Positions 44,101 through 55,159 of a stretch of DNA of 64,000 nucleotides are shown here, one piece after another. Numbering within the stretch: position 1 is the first letter of the stretch; each line of letters opens with the position of its first letter. The position numbers were made by a program, and so were the translations under genes. The stretch comes from Symbiodinium natans. Its lineage: Eukaryota > Sar > Dinophyceae > Suessiales > Symbiodiniaceae. The DNA is taken from the NCBI GenBank assembly GCA_905221605.1, contig CAJNDS010000159.1, forward strand, positions 84,501 to 148,500, written 5' to 3'. The notes below the pieces were generated by a model that worked only from the letters and a program-made list of their open reading frames with translations, made no database searches and had not been told where the DNA came from.

Positions 44101-47100
44101 CTTCAATCGTCACACGGCCATCTTCCACGTGCCAAATTTCATCACACGTCTCTTGCAGAAACTCCGCATTGTGCGTGACGACAATCGTCCCACCCTTGAA
44201 GAGCTTGATTGCTTTTGCAAGTGAGCTCACGGTCCTGATGGAAGGTGAACCTGTGCCTAAACGAACTAAATATAGACATCTTCATGAGGCCACGCTCATG
44301 GATCACATGCAAGCAAGCAACTGAAAGTCTAAATAGTTCGTTGGCTCGTCAAAGGCTATGACATGCGGCTTTGTCCACATTGCTGCCGCCATCATGAGCT
44401 TGCCTTGGTGATTCACAAGAGACATTTGCAAATGCAAATCGGCTTGGCAACTTTGAAAGAGCTGTATGCATAGCAGTGGCTCTTCTGCCCGGCAGAGAAA
44501 CCTTCGATCATCCGATGGCATGTCATGTTCTCGGTAATCCCGAATGGCTCCTTGGCTTCAACGCTCAAGTCGAAGCTGGGTATTACCGGTATGGTGCTCA
44601 TCACTGCTCGTCGTGGTCGATGGAAAATCGATGCAAAAGGGTGTCCAAGAGTATCCGAGGGTCTAAATGTTTAACAATCTCCCGAGTACTCAGCGGTCGC
44701 AGCGCTGTCTCGGCACACGCTATTCTGTCATCAAGAGCTGCACCTGCAGCGAGGAAGGCACGAATGCAACAAAATGTCGGCATGGGCCACCACGATCGCA
44801 GACAGCGGCTCGAGTGTTGATGCTTCATACAAGGCACACATCTTCTCAACTCCTAGCAGCCGCAGCTTGGTGAGGGGCTCGTACGTGTTCCTTCAGCTGG
44901 CGGCAAATTCTACCTGCCCTACAAGTACCAGCCAACTTGCCTCACTTTGACGCACTTCGGAGTTGCGGCATCATACTTGCAAGAGTCTGCTTGGCATCAT
45001 CCAAACCTTTCCACTTCACCTCATACAGGATCTGCCGCCCTCTCCTTGTCAGAAGCAAGAGGGCTCCCAATAAAGTGGCAAAATCAGAGCCCTTGGCAAA
45101 AAAACGGCAAAGACGGCAAAGACTGTGCACACTTTGTCGCATTCTGAGGCTCTTCTGCCTTGACAACAGCGCCTCGACTTCTTTGCCGCGCTTGCCGTGC
45201 TTTGCCCCCATGTCCTCAGGTTGCGAAGGACAAGATTTACATGGCATTCTCTTTCGACTCTGTGTCGATGATCTGAACCTCTCAGCTCTGGGTTTTGCGT
45301 GCTTTGAAAGCGACAAAAGCTAGACTTGCCCTGGAAGGCTGGGACCCCATAGAAAGAACTTGTTCTGGGCACATGGACAAATCGTGTACATGGAAAAGCT
45401 CGAGTCGAGCCGCCGATATGAAAAAAGCAAGCCCTCTGGTCGGTTATGAGTTATGAGAATCATAGGAAGTCAACTTGAGTGGGCTTGCAAAAATGTCTTG
45501 AATTATCTTAAACTGAGCCTCGTCAGTCAGAGGCGCGACAGTTGCAGAATGGTACCACTGACAGGTGAGACCTGCGTCCCCCACATCCCGTTCTCCCCCC
45601 CCCCCCCCGATCACGCACGTCCTGCCCCATGTCCCACTCCCGCCCCGCGTCCCGCACGTTCCTCCCCGCGTCCCATGCGTCCGCGCCCGCAGGACAAGCA
45701 CCGCCATGTTACCACGAGCACGCCACATCGTGTTACCAAGCACATCCAGTGGTGTAAAACGTCCGTGCCTGCATGCATGTATATCCGCATCCCGCGCGTC
45801 CCACCCCACGTCCCGCAAGCCTGCGTCCCTTCGCATCCCCGCGAGTCCCTTCGCGTCGCCCTGAAGCATCTTGGAAAAGGCTGCCATCCGCACATTTACA
45901 ACTCCCCTACAATGGTGGAATGAAGATCATTAAGAGGGTGTCATGCAAGCGGCCTTCCGGTACTGAGCCTCTTCCTCACTCTGTGGCAACGTCAGCCTTC
46001 GCTGAGTCTCCTCGTCATAGCCCTGCCTGTCAGAGTCAACTTTCATTCACTTTGGCAAGCTCGGATATAAATACTGGAAGGGCACCGCAGGAGTCACGGT
46101 GGCTCTGGTGTAAACGGGGGCAACTACGACAAATACATTGACGTCCGTCACAACTTGGGGAGGGGTTGTCTCACGTGTGGCACTTCCTGGAAGATCCTGG
46201 CCCACTCTGCAAGTCCTTTCCTTTGCAGTGATATCCCGCTTTGAAGTCAACTGATAGAGTAGGGGTAGCGTGCAGTGGTCCAGCTCGAAAATTCGGGGGA
46301 TCTTAGCCAGTAGTTCCCGTTACTCTGAGCAGTCAGAGTGTGCCTACACCTGTGGTGCACGTGAGTTCATCCAGTTCTAGTGGGTTGTTGAGGACCCATA
46401 GTCATCATCCACGCTGTAACTCGGTGTTGTTTTCACATGTCTTTGCCTGGTGCATCATTCGAGTCACATACGTGCTTAGTCCTGCAGCCACGGCTAGCCA
46501 CGCAGGGTTTGCGTGTTGCTTGGGTCGAAAGCAATGTGCAAGGACCTAGTGCTTGTCATTTTCGCATAGCTGGCATCTGCCTTGCATTTAAACGTCTTTG
46601 ACTTTTAGGCGCACGAGCTTTGCTGGACCTGCCTGAAGCGCGTCTGGAAGTAATGCAGAGGCGTACTTTTGAGGAACTCCGACAGGTGGAAAAAGTGGTG
46701 CTGGGCCTGAGTTTCGGAAAGCCGTCGCATAGAAAAATGATGTCATTATGTGCGGTTTCAAGACACCGCACCGTCTGCGCATGGTCTCTGCCCAGTCTTT
46801 CCAAGTTGCAATGTAGGCAAGGCGAAGGTTTCTGTGCCTCCAAACTGCACTGACCTGCAACGAAGAAAGTGTATAACTCTGTATAACTGGAGAGCGTATG
46901 CTGCAAACTGCAGTGAGAAGGTTTGGAGCGCGGGAGAGGCAAACTGGCAGAGGGAGACAGGACAGTCAGAAGATTGAAATTGCTGAAGAGCAACTTCCCC
47001 CGATTCGTCTTCGGGTGGGAGGAGCTCGCCAGCGAGGAGGTTCAATAGCCTAAAAAGCGAGAAACCCCAAGTAAAGTGGCAAAGCACTTGACTTCAGACT

Positions 47101-50100
47101 TGATCATGTTTCATTTGGCTTCTGCAACTCTGTTGAGGTTCGCGCGTTGACTTGCCGGCACCATTTCTGCCGACCACTCCAATGCGACTGCCCATGGTCA
47201 GCCGCACAGTAACGCCTTTCAACCTCACCGAGGAGGACCCACTGCAGGTGCTGCCCTGCACCTCTTGGATAATGTGACAGCGATTCAGTCTGAGCAGCAC
47301 GAGCGGAGCATCCTCGAAGTACTTGAAGTTTAAGTTCGTGACCTGATCGGCATGCTAGGATTAGCTTCCGGATCGCTGATCAGGTGGCAGCTGAGACATA
47401 CACTGTCGCCACTGGCTTGCTGGCTGTACCCAGGCCCTCAATCTTACCTGAAAGGAAGCATCAGATGCGCAAACCAATGATCTTTTGTGACGCCTGGCTT
47501 GTTGGCAGCTTTGCTAATTTCCCTGCCTGGCATGGGAAACCTCATGCCATCCTCATCTCCATCCGCAGGCAGAACGCCCAACTGCTTTTCAGCTGGCCTT
47601 TGCTGCTGGCAAACTGGTATCGCTGCTGTGTCACAAGCGGTCTATTGCTGGCTGGGGTGCTTGTCTTGATCATCCCCGGTCTTACCCTCGTGGCCTCTAA
47701 CCGTCAGCACCTGGGCTGGCGCTTGATTGGCTGTCCCGTTCAAACGGACGAGCTCGGGCACCTTTGAGCAACAATGCCGGAGTGCTTTGTTTCTCAGGCG
47801 CTGGCACTTTTGGCGCCCTCGGCATCCAACTTCGTCTTCTCCCTGCAAGGCATGACGAAGCGCAGATCTGCTGCAGAACAGCTGCCAAACTCCCGGGAGG
47901 AACCAACACGACAAAACAGCACTTGCCTGAAGGTGTCGAAGTTGCCCTCATAGTAGACCAGCTTGCCCTCCTTTGTGAAGTGTACGATGTCCTTGGCCAG
48001 ATTGTCCAGACTCACTCGTCACTCGTGCAAATGGCATGAACGCTGAGTGCTTCCCGGACTCTGTGCACGCATGGTTCAGGAAGCCAGCATCGTGCGAGAT
48101 GATCATAGCAGTTATCCTCTTGCCCTGTCAAGGCGCAGCTACAGGGTCTTGCATTCCCTGCCGGGGGGGGCAACATGTTCTGGCCTGCGATACCAAGTAC
48201 GATTGGAGCCATTTCACAGCCTTAAAATGGGATTGGGAGGGGAGGGGGAGGGGGGAGGGGCAAGGAGGGCTGTATGAAATCGTTTTTTGGTGGCTTGCGC
48301 AAGGCCCAAAATATTACTTCTGTGAGGTCTGCCACTTGCAAAAAAAAATGCCACATGCTGTCAAGCCGCAACGGAATCTAAGTGATTTGTCGGCTCATCA
48401 AGCAGGAACACATCCGCACCCTGGGCCACTGCACAGGCCAACGCGAGACGCATCTTCCAACCTCCCAAGTCAGCGTGCGAACAAGTTCATGTTCAGCTCT
48501 TTTCGAAGGTCGGGAAACTAAAAGATGCCACGGCTGCTAAGATATCACTACGCCCTCAAGCTGCTTGCCTCCACTCAACTCGCCCACCTGCTTGCCTCAG
48601 CTCAGCGGTTGATCCGTGCAGCAACTCGAGCTGCAAATGACAAGCCGAGCTTCTGAACATGTCTGAGTCGAAGCCCACGTCATGGAGATACTTGTCTGTG
48701 GAATGGCTATCTATACCTTCGCACTTCCTGAGTTCATTTTGCTTGATGGTGCATTTTTGGTGTCGGCACCTGTAAATCGTTGCAACCAGGACTCAGCTTC
48801 ACAAACTCACCTTGGCTCCCAGTCTCCTAGACTCTCGCAGCAACCCCTGATGGACTCCATGCACTAAATTGCATCAAGATGCTGCACGAAGTCTTCCTGT
48901 CTATGTTGTCCAGTATGCCCTGGCTTTCGCTTCATTGTGGCACTTCATGCCAGTCCATGCCACTCTTGGGCAGCACCATCTAAGCAAATGCGAGCGGTGC
49001 CGGGTGCCTCATGCTCCAAGTGGTAGCACTTGAGCTGCTCCATGCCAGGCAAGTCGCCCACAGCAACCCTGGAAGAACAACCGGCATCTTCCAGCAGAGC
49101 ATACCGCAGCTACAGTAGCCACCGCCCAACGGCCTTGACATCAAAGTTGTCTTGCCTGCCCCGTTCTGGCCAACAATGCCTGAAGTCCGTTTGAGGGTGC
49201 GAACGCCCCGGAGCTCTTTACACGCTGTCAAAAAAGTCGATGTTCTGATTGTTCTGTATTTCGGCACCCGCGTAAAGTATCCAAGGTGTCAGGTTTCTGC
49301 CTGCTATTAACAAGCAGACATGCAAGACAAACCCAGGATTTGTGACCTGAAGCACTCTACAAGAAGCTGAGTGGAACTCCATAGCGGCGGCCACGTCGGA
49401 GCTCAAAACGCGTGTTGCTCAGCAACGGCTTGACCTTAATGTTGTACACGCTTTAGTAAGGGCCCCCGTGAATAAAGGGGCTATTCAGGACCGTGCGACT
49501 GTTTAGGGGTCTAGAGTGAGGTCCGGAACTAGGTCAAGTCTTCCGGGTGTCGTAGAAATTTCGTGCGGCGCGCCTTAAACATCAATTGCCCGGCCTCGCA
49601 GTCCCTGCTACATCATAAAACCTCATCCCTTTGGACGGGGAGGGCAGGGCGGCATACTAAGTTGAGCTGTACCCGCAGCAATCACTTCATCAGTCGTCTG
49701 TTCTGAAACGCGCACCTTCGTTCAGACAGGGCATGCAGGGCATTGCAGTCGAGACACACTACCTCCATACATTAAGATCAAGTTCCTGGGCGCACACACA
49801 GCCGCTTCAAGCTGCATGCCGTATGTGCGTCACACGAATCGTCTCATGCGATGCCAACCCAGATGAGCCACGGAATGCAGCAAACCAAATCCTTATCAGA
49901 TTTTGAAGTAGAGGCAGCCTGCATATGGAGCGTCAATCAACTGGCGTCAGTTGGCATCAGGAACTTATTTGATGTATCCCTTGCCTCTTTGGCTGCGTGC
50001 TTCTCTGGAAAAATCCTGTCCTGCGTTTGCTGCGCTACCACCCATCTGTCCAAAGCAAAAGTGTGCGAGAGCATGTCCATGCTTGGGAGCTCTCTGAGGC

Positions 50101-50245
50101 CGAGTCCAATAAACCATTGAGGAAGGCACCGATGTCTTCCTCAAAGCCGGCAGCCTCCAAGTGAGGCCTCAGCAGCTCAGCAAAAGACCCAAGCAAAACT
50201 CTCAAAGCGCATGACAATTCAATTTCAGGTCTACACGCCACTGAT
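44101..50245 (-). CDS. eEF3-like ABC-F module: two cassettes with inserted chromodomain
   Basis: eEF3 is a ribosome ATPase that promotes E-site tRNA release. More than 25 short exons fit the eEF3 pattern in order. Cassette 1: 49,380-49,450 ([14 protein letters not shown]), 49,140-49,179 ([11 protein letters not shown]), 49,008-49,068, 48,873-48,896, 48,811-48,846, 48,651-48,690, 48,569-48,595 plus 48,370-48,461 ([24 protein letters not shown]), 48,194-48,220, 48,060-48,124 (ISHDAGFLN), and from 48,010 ([12 protein letters not shown]). Cassette 2: 47,817-47,870, 47,404-47,447, 47,310-47,342, 47,146-47,255 (GRNGAGKST), 46,995-47,049 ([11 protein letters not shown]), 46,810-46,854, 46,629-46,706, 45,954-46,022, 45,489-45,557, chromodomain 45,159-45,214 and 44,981-45,044 ([11 protein letters not shown]), 44,838-44,877, 44,664-44,743, 44,481-44,550 (FSAGQKS), 44,322-44,403 (FDEPTNYLD), 44,101-44,234 (VTHNAEF). 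Upstream there is room only for a short N-terminus (a helical exon near 50,040-50,240), not a full HEAT domain. It is probably continuous with the next module. Confidence 0.8.
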
Positions 50246-51091
50246 TGTTCTAACTCCTCAGCAACCTCCGTACGCTTCGAGGCATCCTGGCAGGAGCGGA
50301 CCCATACATACTGCCATTACTCTGCAGCTCAGAACCTGCATGATTCAATGAGTCTTGCTTGTTCTTTCATACCCCTTTTGGCGGCTCTCATTTGTACCAC
50401 CTTCATGTCCTTGCCACATGGCACCCTCGAAGCCGTGGACAGCTGTCTGATTCGCAGCGTTTAGTAAACGCTTGTGTTTCCGAGTCTCGGCTCCCACTCG
50501 CACAGCTGATGGTGCTACTCCAGTGTTCACAGGCGCTTCTTGCCCACGATCGTCCGGAGCACAATCATGCAGGCAACTTACCCTCCACGACATAATTAAC
50601 GGAACAGAACCTGTTGCCAACAAACCCAACTTGGAAAACAAGCATGTTTGCGCTCCTGAAGCAGGTCAACAGCAGAAGCCGTCAAGTATTCCAAAACCTG
50701 TCGCGCGACAGGCACAGCATCATGCGGGAAGATTCTCGGACCTGAGGAACCGAGGAACCGACCTCCTGCTCAACACCTTTGTCGGCCAGAGGCGCCTCAG
50801 CTTGCTGGCACTTTCGCTGCCGAAATTCTTGGAGAGGAACACTCTCGGCCGAAACAAACAAGAAGATGACATGCGGCACACGTTTCGGGCACGTTTACTT
50901 GAACCACGCTTTTTCACATCAAAGGCTCTTCCGCACAGAGCAGGCAAACGCGCAACAGCCTTTTCTGGAATCTCGCCTGTGCCTCTGATCAAAGGGCCGA
51001 TTTCGGCATTCCGTCCGCAACATAATTGCCAATCGTCTGGCGCACCCACCTGGGACAGGCAACGCACCACAACTTTGCAACGCCTGCGCAC

Positions 51092-54000
51092 TCATGCGAA
51101 GCGCGGCGCACTCAGGCTGCCCAGTGGCTCGTTGCAAAACTTTCCCTTCGGATCAGCTTTCTTTGCAACAGCACGAAACTCGGCAAACGCCGGGCCGTAA
51201 AGTGACTCAAGACCTTCGCGCAGAGCGGACAGCCAGAACACATGTAATTGCATCATTGCCGCCACCAGTGGCTGTGGTTCGGACGCTCGCGTGGCATGAC
51301 GAAAAGCTTACCCCAGTGTGGCCGGGCTTGGAAAGGTTCAAGCGCCGCTTCCACTGCTGGCAGCGCCAGCGACATGACCTGTGCGACTTGGCCTACCATA
51401 CTGGTCCTTGTCACCTCATTGCCGACAGAATAATGTGGGGGTAGAAGCGTCGCAGAAAGCTCACTTTAAGCAGTCCTGCCTCATGCTGCTTCAGGGTCCA
51501 CGTGAAATGAAAGCCCACCTTGTTGGCAAAGGTCGCAACATCAACCTACACAACTCCAAATATAACTGCAACTACCAAAGTACCTCGAAAAACATTCTAG
51601 CTTCCTTGTCCAAAGAGTGGCGCTCCCGTCTCCTCCAACGTAGCGGCTTGAATGAGGGCTCAAGAGCAAGTCATCGGCTGCCACTGCTCGGATCTCTGAG
51701 CACAACACAAAGGGCCGAAACCTACTCGAAATCGCCGCCAAAGCCAGCAGTGCTTCTGCAGCATACTTGCGGGCCACGAAGTATTCCTTACCAAAAAAGT
51801 TGAAAGTAAAGCAGGAGGGACTTGTTCAAACTCGTACATGGCTAGGCTACCATCAAAACAGCTTAGCCAGCGCTCCGACTGTAGCTCCTCACCAGCACTG
51901 GGCACACGATCAGCCTTGAAATGCGGAAGCCGCTGGTGCCAGGGACCTGGTTGACCTTGCTCGGTGCACGCAGTCGCATCCATGCCTGTCCTTGGCCGGT
52001 ACTCTGGTCAGTAGAACTCGAGTAGAACTCGAAGCAGCCTTCACAAACAGTCTGGTCACTTGCCAAGGTTCACAGGGTGCTGCTGCTCTTGGCACTCCAC
52101 ACAGGTGCTTAGGACGGACGTGCCGTTCCGAAGGGCCTTGCAGAGAGGCCCATCATCTGTTCCATGCGAGAGGCGATCTTTCACCCACACGTTGAACCTC
52201 AACACGCATGACAACACTGATTCAAAAAGATGCAGCATGCTGAGGGGACTAGCCTCACTATTCCTTCCAAAATCCCATCTCTACCTAATCTACCGAGTTC
52301 CACTACAGCAGTGTCTTCCAGCTGCATTCAGAAGACCCCAACCTGTTCTCATGCTAGAATCTGCTAGAGTTCTACGAGGAGTCTAAACATGCAGAAACGC
52401 ACATACGACTGCAGTTCCACTGCACAAAGAAAAGGCTGCTCTTAACGAGCCGTTCAAGGAAGGTCACCCCTCCCTGGGTGACAGCATGGCCAGAGTTGTG
52501 TCGACCTTTTGCTTTGCTAGCTCAACGCAATTCTGAGGCTCTACATTCTACATGACAGGACTTCCTTCGTGTGCTCACGAGCCACTAATAAATTATCTTG
52601 ACAGCAGCATGTTGGCCACAACAATTGCAAGCCGGGTACTTCATGGTCGGTCCTGGTGGAAGCCACTGCGTCCACACACTGACTGAATACGCTACGCCAA
52701 GTATGGCATCCAATGGCTCCTGTTGCAAGGTGTCAAGGAACCCGGGCTTTGGGGGGGGGGGGGGGGGGAGGCTCTGAGCTTTATTTTGTGCCATGTTTGA
52801 TCTGAGTGCGTGTTAAGTAGCCCTTGCTGCAGTACTCAGCATGTCAAAACAAGAGGGCTTGCACACAACATGAGAAGAATCCGCCGTTGCCTTTTCAACA
52901 AATACCTTCGTCCTTTCCCACAAAGTCAATAGTAATAAGTGGCGTGTCCCCTTCGCTGGGGACTCGGCTCCAGGCGTGGATCAGCACTAGTTTCATCGGT
53001 CAATCTTGCAGATTGTTACGAAACATCCACGATGCCTCAGCCATGACCTCCGTGCTTTGCCGGAGGCCGGAAACGCTTATGTCTTTATGTATGTTCATGT
53101 AAACAAACGTTGGGCCTTTTCTTTTTTTGTGAGCTTTGGATTTGTCAGCTCCGCGTCGAGGGCCTGGGACCTGCGGTCATCGCCTGGAATAGCAGCTCGA
53201 AGCCTTTCAGATTCCACTTGAGCGCTTCCATCCTCTCTGCTGCCGATTGCCTAAAACATTTCCTGCAGGAACTGGAAAGACTAACTAAATGTAGGAATTA
53301 TAATGCACATTTTCTATCATTAGAAACCAAGTTCGTATACGATTAAGGGAACGTACAGTGAGATCGAAATGAAGACAATACAAAGATGTTGAAAGTAAAA
53401 TGCCAACTGTAAATTCTCTTTGGAAATCTATTAATTGGGCGTATTGTTCACCTCGTAGTCTATTATTAACACGCGCATTTACTGAACGAGAACGAATTAA
53501 CTTATAAATCAAGGCTTTTGACCGTTCATACCTTGGTTGTTATTATTCATGGTGGTTTTCCAAGAGAGATAAAGAAGTGAGTACGAAGTCAATAGAAATA
53601 ACTTGAAATAACCATAAGATTCCAATGGTAATAGAATATGGTCTTTAAGGCATGTGGAATTGATGCACGAAATACAAAGGAAAGCCGGTTTGCGGGCCAG
53701 GTAAAATACTAATATTATATGGACGGAATGAAAGGCCTCTGACACCCGCCTTCTGGAAGCATCCGACTCAACTCGAATCCCGAGCATTGTGGCAGCTGCC
53801 TTTCTGACGATGCAAATACCGTTTCAGTTCTATGAGTACGAGAAGTTCCACGGCGTTTCATTCCGATGTTGAGAACTCCGGAAGCAGCTAGAATATCTCA
53901 AGCACGACCCTTTGTTCTTGGCTTCGTAATGATGAGCTGCTTTCACATTTCTGGCCCAACGCTGACAAACTGAACCGGCCCAGAAGGCGGCCTGTGAAGA

Positions 54001-55154
54001 GATTGATCTGAGCTGCAGCCCTTCGAAGCACCGCTGCCGCATGCAGAACGCGGGTTGCAATCGCAACGATACCTCCGTCACTATGCCTTGGGCTTCATCG
54101 AACTGGAGCATGAAGACCGCGCGAATGCCGCCGTCAGCTCAAAATGTTCCCGCTAAATGGCCGAGGCAGCCCAACCCTACCACCGCTGGCCGAAGCCTCA
54201 AAAAGCCAAAATCGCGCTTTGGCAGGACTTACAGCAGTGTGTGTTCCAAGTGCGCCCCTAACATAGTCAAAACAAAAGCCAAGCGGCCCTTGGGCATCCT
54301 GGATCTCCCAGAGCTGCCCGGATGCAGTGACAACCTGCAGGCCACAAACAGCCTCGGCGAGGTCTTTTCGCAGCCAGTCAGGATGTCTCAGGCATGTCAG
54401 GCCCCTCCAGGGTCACTTTCTGCTGCTTCAATTGCAGTATATGGCAGTAGCTGAAGCTCTCATTGTCCCAGGCTCTATGGCAAGATTGCCGCTACCTTGC
54501 CCCGAGCCATGAGTCGCAGTTGCAATTGCCCCGCAGACCTCGTGGCAATTGCCGCCCGTCTCTGCCATGCCGGGACATGCCATGACATGCCATGGCCATG
54601 GTGAAAGCCACGCTGCGGATATGTGTGGTAGAGATGCCAGATTGTGCAAGGCCAGGCCCTTTTCATGTAGTAGCGGACAGAGCTGATCGTAAGTGACTCC
54701 AGCTTGAAGCGTCACACCTCAGTCGCTCACTGCACCAGATGCTCCAGCATCTGTCGCATCAGCAAGGTCGACTGAGTCAGCCGCGGCAATTTGGAACATC
54801 AATGTGGACGGCTTTTAACCTGCGAAGGGAGATCAGCTCCGACGAGTCCGCGATCTGATTGAAACTGTGGCGTGATCCCAATGCACCTTAGCCCCATCAT
54901 CAGATCCAGGCCTGTGACTTGCCCCGTAAGGGAAGCTGCTCAGCTGAGTCTCGGATTCTGTGGGCCCGCCTCACAACGGCTTGCACCTCAAGTTGTTCTG
55001 TAGCAACTTCGCCTAACCACATGTATACAGCAATGCCGGCATGCAAAGCTTGTCTCAGGAGGCAAAGGCCGTCCTCGCTGATGCTGGCGGGCTCGTGAAG
55101 CGTGTGCGCACTGTACCGCAAGTTGCCACCCCAGTTTGAAAGTCCCGGGGCCAT
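51092..55154 (-). CDS. Alditol oxidase / aldonolactone oxidase-like FAD enzyme
   Basis: This is a VAO-type flavoprotein resembling bacterial alditol (xylitol) oxidase and aldonolactone oxidases, which oxidise sugar alcohols or lactones with O2, making H2O2. Exon 1 is 55,074-55,154 (MAPGLSNWGGNLRYSAHTLH). Then 54,953-54,986 (VQAVVRRAHRI), from 54,886 (ALGSRHSFNQIADSSELISL; the His is the expected covalent FAD site), 54,617-54,716 (LQAGVTYDQL, LHNLASLPHIS), 54,476-54,538 (GAIATATHGSGQGSGNL), and from 54,352 (AVCGLQVVTASGQLW). Later: GIVTEVSLRLQPAF (about 54,050), LDAILGVAYSVSVWTQW (52,720), PGPWHQRLPHFKADRVPSAG and EELQSE (51,900), SEIRAVAADDLLLSP (51,680), FHFTWTLKQHE (51,500), EPFQARPHWGKLF (51,320), and DPKGKFCNEPLGSL to TGA at 51,092. 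Donors are GA, GC and GT. The alditol-oxidase-like motifs suggest a bacterial relative. Confidence 0.82.
52750..52770. repeat. Poly-G run of about 19
   Basis: A nearly pure G run lies between oxidase exons. On the minus strand it is poly-C, just upstream of the exon encoding AYSVSVWTQW. Confidence 0.9.
53280..53730. other. AT-rich island inside the oxidase gene
   Basis: About 450 bp are markedly AT-rich compared with both flanks and keep two long minus-strand open frames (53,285-53,512 and 53,509-53,787). They have the Ile, Leu, Tyr and Asn-rich composition of organelle-like or AT-rich DNA. No protein or rRNA was identified. The position is between oxidase exons, so it is presumably intronic. 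An organelle-to-nucleus insertion is one explanation, not shown. Confidence 0.6.
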
Positions 55155-55159
55155 GGCCA

